In this document: piece by piece, positions 24,381 to 32,679 of the stretch
How positions within the stretch are numbered: position 1 is the first letter of the stretch
Layout: every line of letters starts with the position of its first letter
Source: Pseudomonadota bacterium
GTDB taxonomy: Bacteria; Pseudomonadota; Gammaproteobacteria; Steroidobacterales; Steroidobacteraceae
DNA length: 64,000 bases
Assembly: GCA_023417315.1 (NCBI GenBank)
Contig: JAEZFW010000057.1
Coordinates: 4,810 to 68,809, forward strand
Reading direction: 5' to 3'
Made by a program: the position numbers and the translations under genes
Notes under the pieces: generated by a model
What the model was told of the DNA's origin: nothing
What the model saw: the letters and a program-made list of their open reading frames with translations, nothing else
The model's database searches: none

Positions 24381-27300
24381 ATGCCGAAGAGAACCGACAT
24401 CCAAAGCATTCTGATAATCGGCGCCGGTCCCATCGTCATCGGACAGGCATGCGAATTCGACTATTCCGGCGCGCAGGCCTGTAAAGCCCTCAAGGAAGAA
24501 GGCTATCGAGTCATCCTCGTGAACTCGAACCCTGCGACGATCATGACCGATCCGGAAACCGCCGATGCGGTGTACATCGAGCCGGTCGACTGGCGCACGG
24601 TCGAGCGCATCATCGAGAAAGAAAAACCCAATGCGCTGTTGCCGACGATGGGCGGCCAAACCGCGCTCAACTGCGCGCTCGACCTCGTTCGCGAAGGTGT
24701 CCTCGACAAGCACGGCGTCGAGCTCATCGCCGCCTCTCGCGATGCCATCGATATGGCGGAAGATCGTGAGCGCTTTCGCAATGCGATGCGCGAGATCGGA
24801 CTCGAGTCGCCGCGTTCGCGCATCGCGCACAGCATGGAAGAGGCGCATGCCGTGCAAGCGGAGATCGGATTTCCGACCGTCATTCGTCCCTCGTTCACGC
24901 TGGGCGGCTCCGGAGGCGGGATCGCGTACAACCGCGAAGAGTTCGAAGAGATCGTTGCACGCGGTCTCGATGCGTCCCCGACGAGTGAGGTGCTCCTCGA
25001 AGAGTCGGTGATCGGATGGAAAGAATACGAGATGGAAGTCGTGCGAGACCGTAAGGACAACTGCATCATCATCTGCTCGATCGAGAATCTCGATCCCATG
25101 GGTGTGCACACCGGCGATTCGATCACGGTGGCACCCGCGCAAACGCTGACGGACAAGGAATATCAGCGCATGCGCAACGCGTCGATCGCGGTACTTCGCA
25201 AGATCGGCGTCGAGTGTGGCGGGTCGAACGTGCAGTTCGCACTGAACCCAGCCAACGGCCGCCTGCTCATCATCGAGATGAATCCGCGCGTCTCGCGCTC
25301 TTCAGCGCTCGCGTCGAAGGCCACGGGATTTCCGATCGCCAAGATTGCAGCGAAGCTTGCCGTCGGCTACACGCTCGATGAGCTCAAGAACGACATCACG
25401 GGTGGCGCCACGCCTGCTTCGTTCGAGCCGACGATCGATTATGTCGTCACCAAGGTGCCGCGCTTTACGTTCGAAAAGTTTCCTGGCTCGAACGACCGCC
25501 TTACGACCCAGATGAAGTCGGTGGGCGAGGTGATGGCGATGGGACGAACGTTCCAGGAGTCGCTGCAGAAGGCGCTGCGCAGCTTGGAGACCGGCACGGA
25601 CGGACTCGATCCCATCATGAGCCTGCCGCTGAGCGACGAAGACCAGCAGCGGCTTCGCGAAGAGATGCGCATGCCGGGGCCGAATCGTATTCGCTATGTC
25701 GCCGATGCGTTCCGTGCGGGGCTCTCATTCGAGGAAGTGCACTCGCTGTGCCACATCGATCCGTGGTTCCTCGTTCAGATCCAGGATCTCATCGCCGAAG
25801 AGCAGAAGCTGCAAAGCGAGGGTCTAGCAGGATTCGATCGAGATCGTCTTCGCGTTCTCAAGCGCAAAGGATTCTCCGATAGGCGCTTGGCGACGCTGCT
25901 GGGTATCGATGAGGCCAGCGTGCGACGTCGACGCCATACGATGGGCATCCGACCTATCTACAAGCGTGTAGACACCTGCGCGGCAGAGTTCGCGACCTCG
26001 ACCGCGTACATGTATTCGACATACGACGAGGAGTGCGAGGCAAATCCGTCGGATCGCAAGAAGATCATGATCCTGGGGGGCGGCCCGAATCGCATCGGGC
26101 AGGGCATCGAGTTCGACTATTGCTGCGTTCATGCGGCGCTCGCGCTGCGCGAGGCCGGCTTCGAGACGATCATGGTGAACTGCAATCCCGAAACGGTCTC
26201 GACCGACTACGACACCTCGGATCGCTTGTACTTCGAGCCGCTCACGCTAGAAGACGTCATGGAGATCATCGACAAAGAGAAGCCGATCGGCGTGATCGTG
26301 CAGTACGGGGGTCAAACGCCGCTCAAATTGTGCCGCGCCCTCGAAGCGGCCGGCGCACCAATCATCGGTACGACGCCTGATTCGATCGATATCGCAGAGG
26401 ACCGCGAGCGCTTCCAACAACTGGTGCACGCGCTCTCGCTCAAGCAGCCGCCGAATTGCACTGCGCGCACTGAAGAGCAGGCGCTGTCCATGGCGCGGAC
26501 CGTCGGATTCCCGTTGGTCGTGCGTCCTTCGTACGTGCTCGGTGGACGCGCGATGGAAGTCGTCTTCAACGAAGATGACCTGCGCGCGTATATGACCGAT
26601 GCGGTGAAAGTCTCGAACGACAGCCCGGTCTTGCTCGATCGCTTCTTGGATTTGGCGATCGAAGTGGACGTCGATGCGATCTGCGACGGTGAAGACGTGT
26701 ACATCGGCGGCATCATGGAGCACGTTGAGCAGGCGGGTGTGCATTCCGGCGATTCGGGTTGCTCCTTGCCTCCGAACAGCCTGAGTGCGGAGACGCAAGC
26801 AGACATCAAAGAGCAAACGCGCAAGCTTGCGCGCGCGCTCAAGGTCGTGGGGCTGATGAACATCCAGTTCGCGATCCAGAACGGCATTGTCTACATTCTC
26901 GAAGTGAATCCGCGGGCATCGCGAACCGTGCCGTTCGTCTCGAAGGCTACCGGCGTGCCGCTTGCGAAAATCGCGGCGCGCGTGATGGCGGGCGCGAAGC
27001 TCAAGGATTTCGGTTTGCAAGAAGAGCGCGTGCCGAAGTTCTTCGCCGTCAAGGAGTCGGTGTTCCCGTTCTCGAAATTCCCGGAGGCCGATCCGATTCT
27101 CGGCCCAGAGATGAAATCCACGGGTGAAGTGATGGGCACGGGCCGCTCTTTCGGTGAGGCGTATGCGAAAGCGCAGCTCGCATCCGGAGTAACGCTACCC
27201 ACTCGTGGCGTCTGCTTGTTGAGTGTTCGCGAACGAGACAAACCGATTGCGGTTACGCTCGCTCGGCGGCTCATCGCGCAAGGGTTCGAGATCGTCGCGA

Positions 27301-27605
27301 CATCGGGTACGGCCGCTGCGCTCGCGGCGGCGGGCATCGAATGCCGGACCGTAAACAAGGTTCGAGAAGGACGCCCCCACATCGTCGACATGATCAAGAA
27401 CCGAGAGATCTCGCTCATCGTGAATACCACCGAAGGTAAGCAGGCCATCTTCGAATCGCGCTCGATACGACGCGAAGCTGTACATAAGAAGGTGACGTAC
27501 TACACGACAGTTGCGGCGGGGCTTGCGACCTGCGAAGCCATCGCTCACATGAACGAGGTGGACGTCAATCGGTTACAAGATCTGCATCAAGAGATCGCAT
27601 CATGA
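24381..27605 (+). CDS. carB: Carbamoyl-phosphate synthase large subunit CarB
   Basis: CarB is the large synthetase subunit, 1074 residues as in E. coli (1073). It comprises two homologous ATP-grasp halves: the first starts ILIIGAGPIVIGQACEFDYSGAQACKAL, the second IMILGGGPNRIGQGIEFDYCCVHAALAL. A C-terminal allosteric (MGS-like) domain ends in INTTEGKQAIFESRSIRREAV-type sequence. An open frame extends upstream to 24228 but MPKRTDIQSILIIGAGP at 24381 is the family start. The stop overlaps the greA start (ATGA), implying coupled expression. Confidence 0.99.
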   Translation: MPKRTDIQSILIIGAGPIVIGQACEFDYSGAQACKALKEEGYRVILVNSNPATIMTDPETADAVYIEPVDWRTVERIIEKEKPNALLPTMGGQTALNCALDLVREGVLDKHGVELIAASRDAIDMAEDRERFRNAMREIGLESPRSRIAHSMEEAHAVQAEIGFPTVIRPSFTLGGSGGGIAYNREEFEEIVARGLDASPTSEVLLEESVIGWKEYEMEVVRDRKDNCIIICSIENLDPMGVHTGDSITVAPAQTLTDKEYQRMRNASIAVLRKIGVECGGSNVQFALNPANGRLLIIEMNPRVSRSSALASKATGFPIAKIAAKLAVGYTLDELKNDITGGATPASFEPTIDYVVTKVPRFTFEKFPGSNDRLTTQMKSVGEVMAMGRTFQESLQKALRSLETGTDGLDPIMSLPLSDEDQQRLREEMRMPGPNRIRYVADAFRAGLSFEEVHSLCHIDPWFLVQIQDLIAEEQKLQSEGLAGFDRDRLRVLKRKGFSDRRLATLLGIDEASVRRRRHTMGIRPIYKRVDTCAAEFATSTAYMYSTYDEECEANPSDRKKIMILGGGPNRIGQGIEFDYCCVHAALALREAGFETIMVNCNPETVSTDYDTSDRLYFEPLTLEDVMEIIDKEKPIGVIVQYGGQTPLKLCRALEAAGAPIIGTTPDSIDIAEDRERFQQLVHALSLKQPPNCTARTEEQALSMARTVGFPLVVRPSYVLGGRAMEVVFNEDDLRAYMTDAVKVSNDSPVLLDRFLDLAIEVDVDAICDGEDVYIGGIMEHVEQAGVHSGDSGCSLPPNSLSAETQADIKEQTRKLARALKVVGLMNIQFAIQNGIVYILEVNPRASRTVPFVSKATGVPLAKIAARVMAGAKLKDFGLQEERVPKFFAVKESVFPFSKFPEADPILGPEMKSTGEVMGTGRSFGEAYAKAQLASGVTLPTRGVCLLSVRERDKPIAVTLARRLIAQGFEIVATSGTAAALAAAGIECRTVNKVREGRPHIVDMIKNREISLIVNTTEGKQAIFESRSIRREAVHKKVTYYTTVAAGLATCEAIAHMNEVDVNRLQDLHQEIAS

Positions 27606-28078
27606 AGAGGTCGCCCCTGACACTGAAAGGCGCGGAGCGTCTGCGCAACGAGCTGAAGCGATTGAAGAGCGAGGACCGCCCCCGTGTCATTCAAGCGATC
27701 GCCGAGGCGCGCAGCCACGGTGACTTGAGCGAAAACGCTGAGTATCACGCGGCGCGCGAGCAGCAGAGTTTCATCGAAGGGCGCATCAAAGACATCGAAG
27801 CGCATCTCTCCAATTCCGAGATCATAGACGTGTCGCGCTTGTCGATCAGCAGCAAGGTGGTGTTCGGCGCGACTGTCGATCTCGAGGATCAGGATGACGG
27901 CAACAAAGTCGTTTATCAGATCGTGGGCGATGCGGAAGCCGACATCAGGAGCGGGCTCATCTCCGTATCCTCGCCCATCGCGCGCGCGCTCGTAGGCAAA
28001 TCAGAAGGCGACATCGTCGATGTTGTCGCGCCGAATGGCACACGGTCGTATGAGATCGTAGCCGTCAGGTACGAATGA
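27602..28078 (+). CDS. greA: Transcription elongation factor GreA
   Basis: GreA enters the RNA polymerase secondary channel and stimulates cleavage of backtracked RNA. The product is 158 residues. The N-terminal coiled coil carries the acidic tip block GDLSENAEYHAAREQQSFIEGRIKDIE. The C-terminal FKBP-like domain has VYQIVGDAEADIRSGLISVSSPIARALVGKSEGD. It overlaps the carB stop by four bases. The carB-greA order is shared with Pseudomonas. Confidence 0.98.
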   Translation: MKRSPLTLKGAERLRNELKRLKSEDRPRVIQAIAEARSHGDLSENAEYHAAREQQSFIEGRIKDIEAHLSNSEIIDVSRLSISSKVVFGATVDLEDQDDGNKVVYQIVGDAEADIRSGLISVSSPIARALVGKSEGDIVDVVAPNGTRSYEIVAVRYE

Positions 28079-28165
28079 AGTGACGAGGTGACAAAGTGAC
28101 GAGGTGAGGAGTCAGAATCAGAAGCGCACGGTGGGATTCTGACTCCTGCACTCGTCACTCCGTCA
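28079..28165. repeat. Octamer-period repeat with hairpin between greA and the DUF4149 gene
   Basis: GTGA recurs every 8 bases four times from 28081, right after the greA stop. A perfect 13-bp stem then links 28107-28119 with 28135-28147 (15-base loop). Further TGACTCC/GTCACTCC-type units follow to about 28165. The right part ends about 12 bases before the next start codon. There is no U-run, so it is not a standard terminator. Confidence 0.78.
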
Positions 28166-28176
28166 GCTGAGCGGCC

Positions 28177-28590
28177 ATGTTTCGCCTCCCTTACATCCTT
28201 CTGACCCTCTGGGCAGGTGGTTTATGGACGATCTGCGGTGTCGTGGCGCCCTCGCTGTTCGCGTTGCTTGGGCGTGAGACCGCAGGCGAGATCGTTGGGC
28301 ACTTCTTTGCGATCGCAGCGTGGGGCGGGTTGTCTATCGGCGTGATTCTCCTTGCGCTGACTCGAACGCCTGTTTGGTCTCAGCACCGAGGCGCCGTCGC
28401 CTCTTTGATCGCAGTCAGTGCCTTGGCGCCTATCGTGAGTCAGATCGTCCTTGGCCCGTTGATGCACCAGGCGCGACTTGGCGGAGACTTGAGACGCTTC
28501 GCGCTCCTGCATGGAGTCGGCGGGCTACTCTTCTTGGTGGCGTGCTTGGGCACGTTGGCAGTCGTATGGAAGGTCAGTCGGGCACAATAA
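28177..28590 (+). CDS. DUF4149 (TMEM205-like) inner membrane protein
   Basis: The product is 137 residues with four predicted membrane helices (about 5-25, 40-60, 72-95 and 110-132). The pattern LTLWAGGLWTICGVVAPSLFALL with a later LHGVGGLLFLVACLG is typical of DUF4149. Function is unknown. In several gammaproteobacteria a DUF4149 gene lies next to greA/carB and yhbY, as here. Its last 17 bases overlap the convergent yhbY. Confidence 0.85.
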   Translation: MFRLPYILLTLWAGGLWTICGVVAPSLFALLGRETAGEIVGHFFAIAAWGGLSIGVILLALTRTPVWSQHRGAVASLIAVSALAPIVSQIVLGPLMHQARLGGDLRRFALLHGVGGLLFLVACLGTLAVVWKVSRAQ

Positions 28591-28870
28591 TGCGTGGCTT
28601 GTCTTCGTGCGGCCGATAGAAGACGCCCACATTCCCGATTCGCTGCACAAGAGTGCTGCCCGTGTCCTGTGCAAGCTGGTCCAGAATCGCATCGCGCTCT
28701 TCCCGGTCGCCGACACGCGCTTTGACCTTGACGAGCTCGTGCGCGCGCAGCGCGCCGTCCAGCTCCTTCGCGATTGCGGCCGACAACCCTGTCTGACCGA
28801 TGAGCACGACGGGATCGCGGCCGTGCGCAAGACCGCGGAGGAATTTTTTCTGTTTCTCGGAGAGTTGCAT
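28574..28870 (-). CDS. yhbY: Ribosome-associated RNA-binding protein YhbY (CRM domain)
   Basis: This 98-residue single CRM-domain protein binds pre-50S particles. Diagnostic blocks are LSEKQKKFLRGLAHGRDPVVLIGQTGLSAAIAKELDGAL, then ELVKVKARVGDREER and TLVQRIGNVGVFYRP. It is divergent from rlmE, the arrangement found in E. coli (yhbY opposite rlmE-ftsH). Its 3' end overlaps the DUF4149 gene. Confidence 0.95.
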   Translation of the reverse strand: MQLSEKQKKFLRGLAHGRDPVVLIGQTGLSAAIAKELDGALRAHELVKVKARVGDREERDAILDQLAQDTGSTLVQRIGNVGVFYRPHEDKPRIIVPD

Positions 28871-28940
28871 GGGTGGCTTGAACGAAATTCGTCCCGACGG
28901 AGAGTGGGTGACGCAGCGGTGTAGCTGCCCCTAGCGATCG

Positions 28941-29564
28941 ATGCCTAAACGTACCAAATCGAGCCGCCGCTGGTTACAAGAACATGAGCGCGACGTTTAT
29001 GTGAAGCGTGCGCGCGAAGAAGGGTATCGCTCGCGCGCGGTATTCAAGCTCGAAGAGATCCAGCGCACCGACCGGATCCTGAGGCCCGGCATGACAGTCG
29101 TCGATCTGGGAGCAGCGCCGGGGGGCTGGAGCCAATTCGCAGCCAAGATCCTGCGAGGACGGGGGCGAATCATCGCGCTAGATATTCTGCCCATGGATGA
29201 GATCGCCGGAGTGGAATTCATCCTAGGCGACTTTTCGAGCGAAGAGGTGCTCAAGCAGCTCGAGGAGAGTCTGGCCGGTACACGCCCCGAGCTCGTGATG
29301 TCCGATATGGCTCCCAACATGTCAGGCATCGCCGATGTGGATCACGACCGGTCAATGTATCTCGTTGAACTTGCACTAGATTTTGCGAGAGCGCATTTGG
29401 CGCCAGGAGGCGATTTCCTGACCAAAGTCTTCCAGGGCCGCGGTTTTCAGCCCTTTATGACCGAGCTGCGAAAGAGCTTCGATACCGTAAAAGTCCGCAA
29501 ACCGCCCGCCTCCCGCCAGCGCAGCGCGGAACTTTATCTACTGGCCCGGAACTTTGCCCAATGA
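28941..29564 (+). CDS. rlmE: 23S rRNA 2'-O-methyltransferase RlmE (FtsJ/RrmJ)
   Basis: RlmE methylates the 2'-OH of U2552 in the 23S rRNA A-loop during 50S maturation. The product is 207 residues. N-terminal SSRRWLQEHERDVYVKRAREEGYRSRAVFKLEEI carries the catalytic Lys. The SAM motif is VVDLGAAPGGWSQ, and LVMSDMAPNMSGI contains the catalytic Asp. The C-terminal FQGRGFQPFM and KPPASRQRSAELYLLA complete the family pattern. ftsH follows after a 200-base gap containing its own heat-shock-like promoter. Confidence 0.97.
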   Translation: MPKRTKSSRRWLQEHERDVYVKRAREEGYRSRAVFKLEEIQRTDRILRPGMTVVDLGAAPGGWSQFAAKILRGRGRIIALDILPMDEIAGVEFILGDFSSEEVLKQLEESLAGTRPELVMSDMAPNMSGIADVDHDRSMYLVELALDFARAHLAPGGDFLTKVFQGRGFQPFMTELRKSFDTVKVRKPPASRQRSAELYLLARNFAQ

Positions 29565-29693
29565 GAAGGCCGTACGATTAATGGAATCTCGTAGCGGCAC
29601 TCAGGGCATTGCCCAGTATTTCATTGTGGCATTGCCGGCTTACGTTGTAGTAGTGTCGATTGACGGTCAGATCCAACATTTATTGCTTGGTGG

Positions 29694-29721
29694 CTTGAGT
29701 CCTTCCGGCATCCCCCCACTT
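29694..29721 (+). promoter_or_regulatory. Sigma-32 (RpoH) type promoter of ftsH
   Basis: CTTGAGT (29694-29700; consensus CTTGAAA) and CCCCACTT (29714-29721; consensus CCCCATNT) are separated by 13 bases, the same spacing as the dnaK promoter in this window. It lies about 45 bp before the ftsH start. E. coli ftsH is also an RpoH regulon member. Confidence 0.68.
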
Positions 29722-29764
29722 ACCGCATAGTTGCATCAGTCACCGAGATCTCGAGGATTCGAAC

Positions 29765-31684
29765 TTGAATGATTTAGCGAAGAATATCGTGCTTTGGATC
29801 GTGATTGCCGTCGTCGTCGCGACGGTGGTCAGCAACTTCAGCACGCGATCCGGAGCACCGCAGGAGATCGCCTACTCGACGTTCCTCGAGCAAGTGAAGG
29901 ACGGCGGGATCGCCGAAGTCACTTTCAAGGGCAACGTGCTCAAGGGCGTTCGCACAAACGGTGAACAGTTCACCGTTTATAACCCTGAGACGGAGAACTC
30001 CGAGCTGATCGGAACGCTCATCGAAGAGCGCGTGAAATTCAGCGCTGCAGCGCCGGAACGCCAGTCGTTCCTGATGCAGCTTTTCATCTCTTCGTTCCCG
30101 ATTCTGTTGTTGATCGCAGTGTGGGTCTACTTCATGCGCCAGATGCAAGGCGGCGCGGGTGGACGCGGTGCGATGTCGTTCGGCAAGAGCCGCGCGCGCC
30201 TGCTCGGCGAAGATCAGGTGCAAGTCACGTTCGCGGATGTCGCCGGCGTAGACGAGGCAAAGGAAGAAGTTGTCGAGATCGTCGAGTTCCTGAAGGACCC
30301 AGGCAAGTTCCAGCGCTTGGGCGGCAAGATTCCGCGCGGTGTGTTGATGGTTGGCTCGCCGGGCACTGGCAAGACGCTGCTCGCGCGCGCGATCGCCGGT
30401 GAGGCGAAAGTGCCGTTCTTCACGATCTCAGGTTCGGACTTCGTCGAGATGTTCGTAGGTGTCGGCGCTTCTCGCGTGCGAGACATGTTCGACCAAGCGA
30501 AGAAGCATGCTCCGTGCATCATCTTCATCGACGAAATCGATGCGGTCGGTCGTCATCGTGGCGCTGGCCTAGGTGGCGGTCATGATGAGCGTGAGCAGAC
30601 CTTGAACCAGCTGCTCGTCGAAATGGATGGCTTCGAAGGCACCGAGGGCGTCATCGTCATTGCGGCCACGAACCGTCCCGATGTTTTGGATCCCGCGCTG
30701 CTGCGTCCGGGCCGCTTCGATCGTCAGGTCGTGGTACCGCTGCCCGACGTTCGCGGTCGCGAGCAGATCTTGAAAGTTCACATGCGCAAGCTCCCGCTCG
30801 CCGAAGACGTGAAGCCGCAGATCATTGCGCGCGGCACGCCTGGCTTCTCGGGTGCGGATCTCGCGAACCTGGTGAACGAGGCCGCGTTGTTCGCGGCTCG
30901 TGCGAATCGACGCACTGTCACGATGGACGAGTTCGAGCGCGCCAAAGACAAAATCATGATGGGCGCGGAACGGCGCTCCATGGTCATGGACGAGCAAGAG
31001 AAGCGACTCACGGCTTATCACGAGGCGGGCCACGCGATCGTCGGTTTGTCCGTTCCGGAGCACGATCCTGTTTACAAGGTGACGATCATCCCGCGTGGTC
31101 GTGCGCTGGGCGTGACGATGTTCCTGCCCGAAACGGATCGCTACAGCACGAGCAAGCGCCGTCTCGAGAGTCGAATCACGACGCTATTCGGCGGACGTAT
31201 GGCGGAAGAGATGATCTTCGGACCGGAATCCGTCACGACCGGCGCTTCGAACGACATCGAGCGCGCAACGGAAATCGCTCGCAACATGGTGACTCGCTGG
31301 GGTCTGTCGGACCGATTGGGGCCGCTCACGTATTCCGAAGAATCCGGTGAGGTCTTCCTCGGTCGCACGGTGACGCAGCACAAGCAAGTGTCCGACGTCA
31401 CGGCACATGCCATCGACGAGGAAGTACGTCGTTTGATCGACACGAACTATCAGCGGTGCAAGAACATCCTCGAGAGCAACCTCGAGAAACTGCACAAGAT
31501 GGCGGAGGCGTTGATCAAGTACGAAACGATCGACGAAGCTCAGATCAAGGACATCATGGATGGACGCGATCCACAGCCGCCCGCCGGCTGGGATGATTCC
31601 GCGACGCCGACTCCGGGTGGCGGCAAGATGCGCGATCGCGAGCCTGCTGAGACCCCGATCGGCAAGCCGGCTAGCCAGCACTGA
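29765..31684 (+). CDS. ftsH: ATP-dependent zinc metalloprotease FtsH
   Basis: FtsH is a membrane-anchored AAA+ protease degrading misfolded membrane proteins and regulators such as sigma-32 and LpxC. The protein is 639 residues. Two membrane helices (about 8-25 and 105-123) flank a periplasmic domain. Walker A is GSPGTGKT (197-204), Walker B CIIFIDEID, SRH region NRPDVLDPALLRPGRFDR, and the zinc site HEAGH (419-423). The only usable start is TTG at 29765, giving MNDLAKNIVLWIV, which aligns with family N-termini. A sigma-32-like promoter precedes it, and a terminator lies downstream within a repeat. Confidence 0.98.
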   Translation: MNDLAKNIVLWIVIAVVVATVVSNFSTRSGAPQEIAYSTFLEQVKDGGIAEVTFKGNVLKGVRTNGEQFTVYNPETENSELIGTLIEERVKFSAAAPERQSFLMQLFISSFPILLLIAVWVYFMRQMQGGAGGRGAMSFGKSRARLLGEDQVQVTFADVAGVDEAKEEVVEIVEFLKDPGKFQRLGGKIPRGVLMVGSPGTGKTLLARAIAGEAKVPFFTISGSDFVEMFVGVGASRVRDMFDQAKKHAPCIIFIDEIDAVGRHRGAGLGGGHDEREQTLNQLLVEMDGFEGTEGVIVIAATNRPDVLDPALLRPGRFDRQVVVPLPDVRGREQILKVHMRKLPLAEDVKPQIIARGTPGFSGADLANLVNEAALFAARANRRTVTMDEFERAKDKIMMGAERRSMVMDEQEKRLTAYHEAGHAIVGLSVPEHDPVYKVTIIPRGRALGVTMFLPETDRYSTSKRRLESRITTLFGGRMAEEMIFGPESVTTGASNDIERATEIARNMVTRWGLSDRLGPLTYSEESGEVFLGRTVTQHKQVSDVTAHAIDEEVRRLIDTNYQRCKNILESNLEKLHKMAEALIKYETIDEAQIKDIMDGRDPQPPAGWDDSATPTPGGGKMRDREPAETPIGKPASQH

Positions 31685-31688
31685 GCTT

Positions 31689-31814
31689 TGGCCACTGGCT
31701 AACTGGCCAACGGTTAACTGGCCAGAGCAGACTGGTCGTTAGACAATGAAGCCCGCGCCACATGGCGCGGGCTTTTTACTGGCCAGCAGCTAGTGGTCAG
31801 TCGACCAGTCGCCA
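31689..31814. repeat. Inverted 7/8-bp-period repeat between ftsH and folP
   Basis: Left arm 31689-31738 repeats ACTGGCCA/ACTGGCTA-like units with steps of 8, 8, 7 and 8. Right arm 31778-31814 repeats TGGCCAG/GTGGTCA-like units in inverted sense. The arms are imperfect reverse complements. A strong intrinsic terminator is nested between them. The left arm starts 4 bases after the ftsH stop; the right arm ends 6 bases before the folP ATG, which has no Shine-Dalgarno site. Confidence 0.75.
31749..31777 (+). terminator. Rho-independent terminator after ftsH
   Basis: A 9-bp GC-only stem (31751-31759 with 31764-31772), extended by A-U pairs, has a four-base loop (ACAT) and ends in five U. It would separate ftsH from folP, which are co-transcribed in E. 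coli. Confidence 0.9.
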
Positions 31815-31820
31815 AAACAC

Positions 31821-32675
31821 ATGCTTCTCCGCTGCGCCTCCCGCACCGTCGACCTTTCCACGCCGATCGTCATGGGCGTGCTGAATGTCACGCCTGATTC
31901 CTTCTCCGATGGCGGTAAGTATCAGCAGCTCGATCGCGCAATCGAACAAGCGACGCAAATGGCGGAGGAGGGCGCAGGCTTCATCGATATCGGAGGAGAA
32001 TCCACACGACCCGCCGCTGAGCCCGTGACCGAGACGGAAGAATTGCGACGCGTCATTCCCGTTATCGAGGCCCTCGTGCGTCGCATCGAGATCCCGATCT
32101 CTGTGGACACGAGCAAACCGAATGTGATGCGTGCAGCTGTTGAAGCTGGCGCTCAGCTCATCAACGACGTTTACGCCCTCCGGGCACCAGGTGCCCTGGA
32201 AGCGGCGCAAAGGAGTGGGGCAGCCGTGTGTCTGATGCACATGAAAGGCGAGCCGCGCACGATGCAGCTCAAGCCCGAATACCAGAACGTCGTCGCCGAG
32301 GTTCGGGGATTTCTCGCCGAGCGAGTTGATGCATGCCTCAAGGCCGATATCGCTGCGGAACGTCTAGTTGTTGATCCAGGTATCGGATTCGGTAAGCAGC
32401 TTCAGCATAATCTTGCGCTACTTGCGGCCATTCCAGTTTGGACTGTACGAGATCTGCCGGTGTTGATCGGCGTATCGCGCAAGTCGATGTTCGGTGCGTT
32501 GCTCGACCGAGCAGTCGATGAACGTCTGCCCGGCGCACTCGCGGCTGCAGCTGCAAGCGTGCTTGCAGGCGCACGAATCATCCGTGCGCACGACGTTCGG
32601 GCGACCGTTGACGCGATCAAGGTTGCGACGGCTTTGAAGAGCGCAGGCTATAGAATCACATCCAAAGGAGAATGA
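31821..32675 (+). CDS. folP: Dihydropteroate synthase FolP
   Basis: FolP condenses p-aminobenzoate with dihydropterin pyrophosphate in folate synthesis and is the sulfonamide target. The product is 284 residues with a TIM-barrel fold. Motifs are VMGVLNVTPDSFSDGG, FIDIGGESTRPAA, VDTSKPNVM, LINDVYAL, VVDPGIGFGK and GVSRKSMFG. It is followed by glmM with a 4-bp gap, so they are co-translated. Expression must depend on read-through of the upstream terminator or a promoter I cannot recognise. Confidence 0.98.
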   Translation: MLLRCASRTVDLSTPIVMGVLNVTPDSFSDGGKYQQLDRAIEQATQMAEEGAGFIDIGGESTRPAAEPVTETEELRRVIPVIEALVRRIEIPISVDTSKPNVMRAAVEAGAQLINDVYALRAPGALEAAQRSGAAVCLMHMKGEPRTMQLKPEYQNVVAEVRGFLAERVDACLKADIAAERLVVDPGIGFGKQLQHNLALLAAIPVWTVRDLPVLIGVSRKSMFGALLDRAVDERLPGALAAAAASVLAGARIIRAHDVRATVDAIKVATALKSAGYRITSKGE

Positions 32676-32679
32676 AGAA

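Noticed and set aside
23123..24439. Long minus-strand open frame (438 codons) opposite carA
   Set aside because: It is the antisense shadow of carA in GC-rich DNA: Arg/His/Asp-rich composition, no family signature, no ribosome site.
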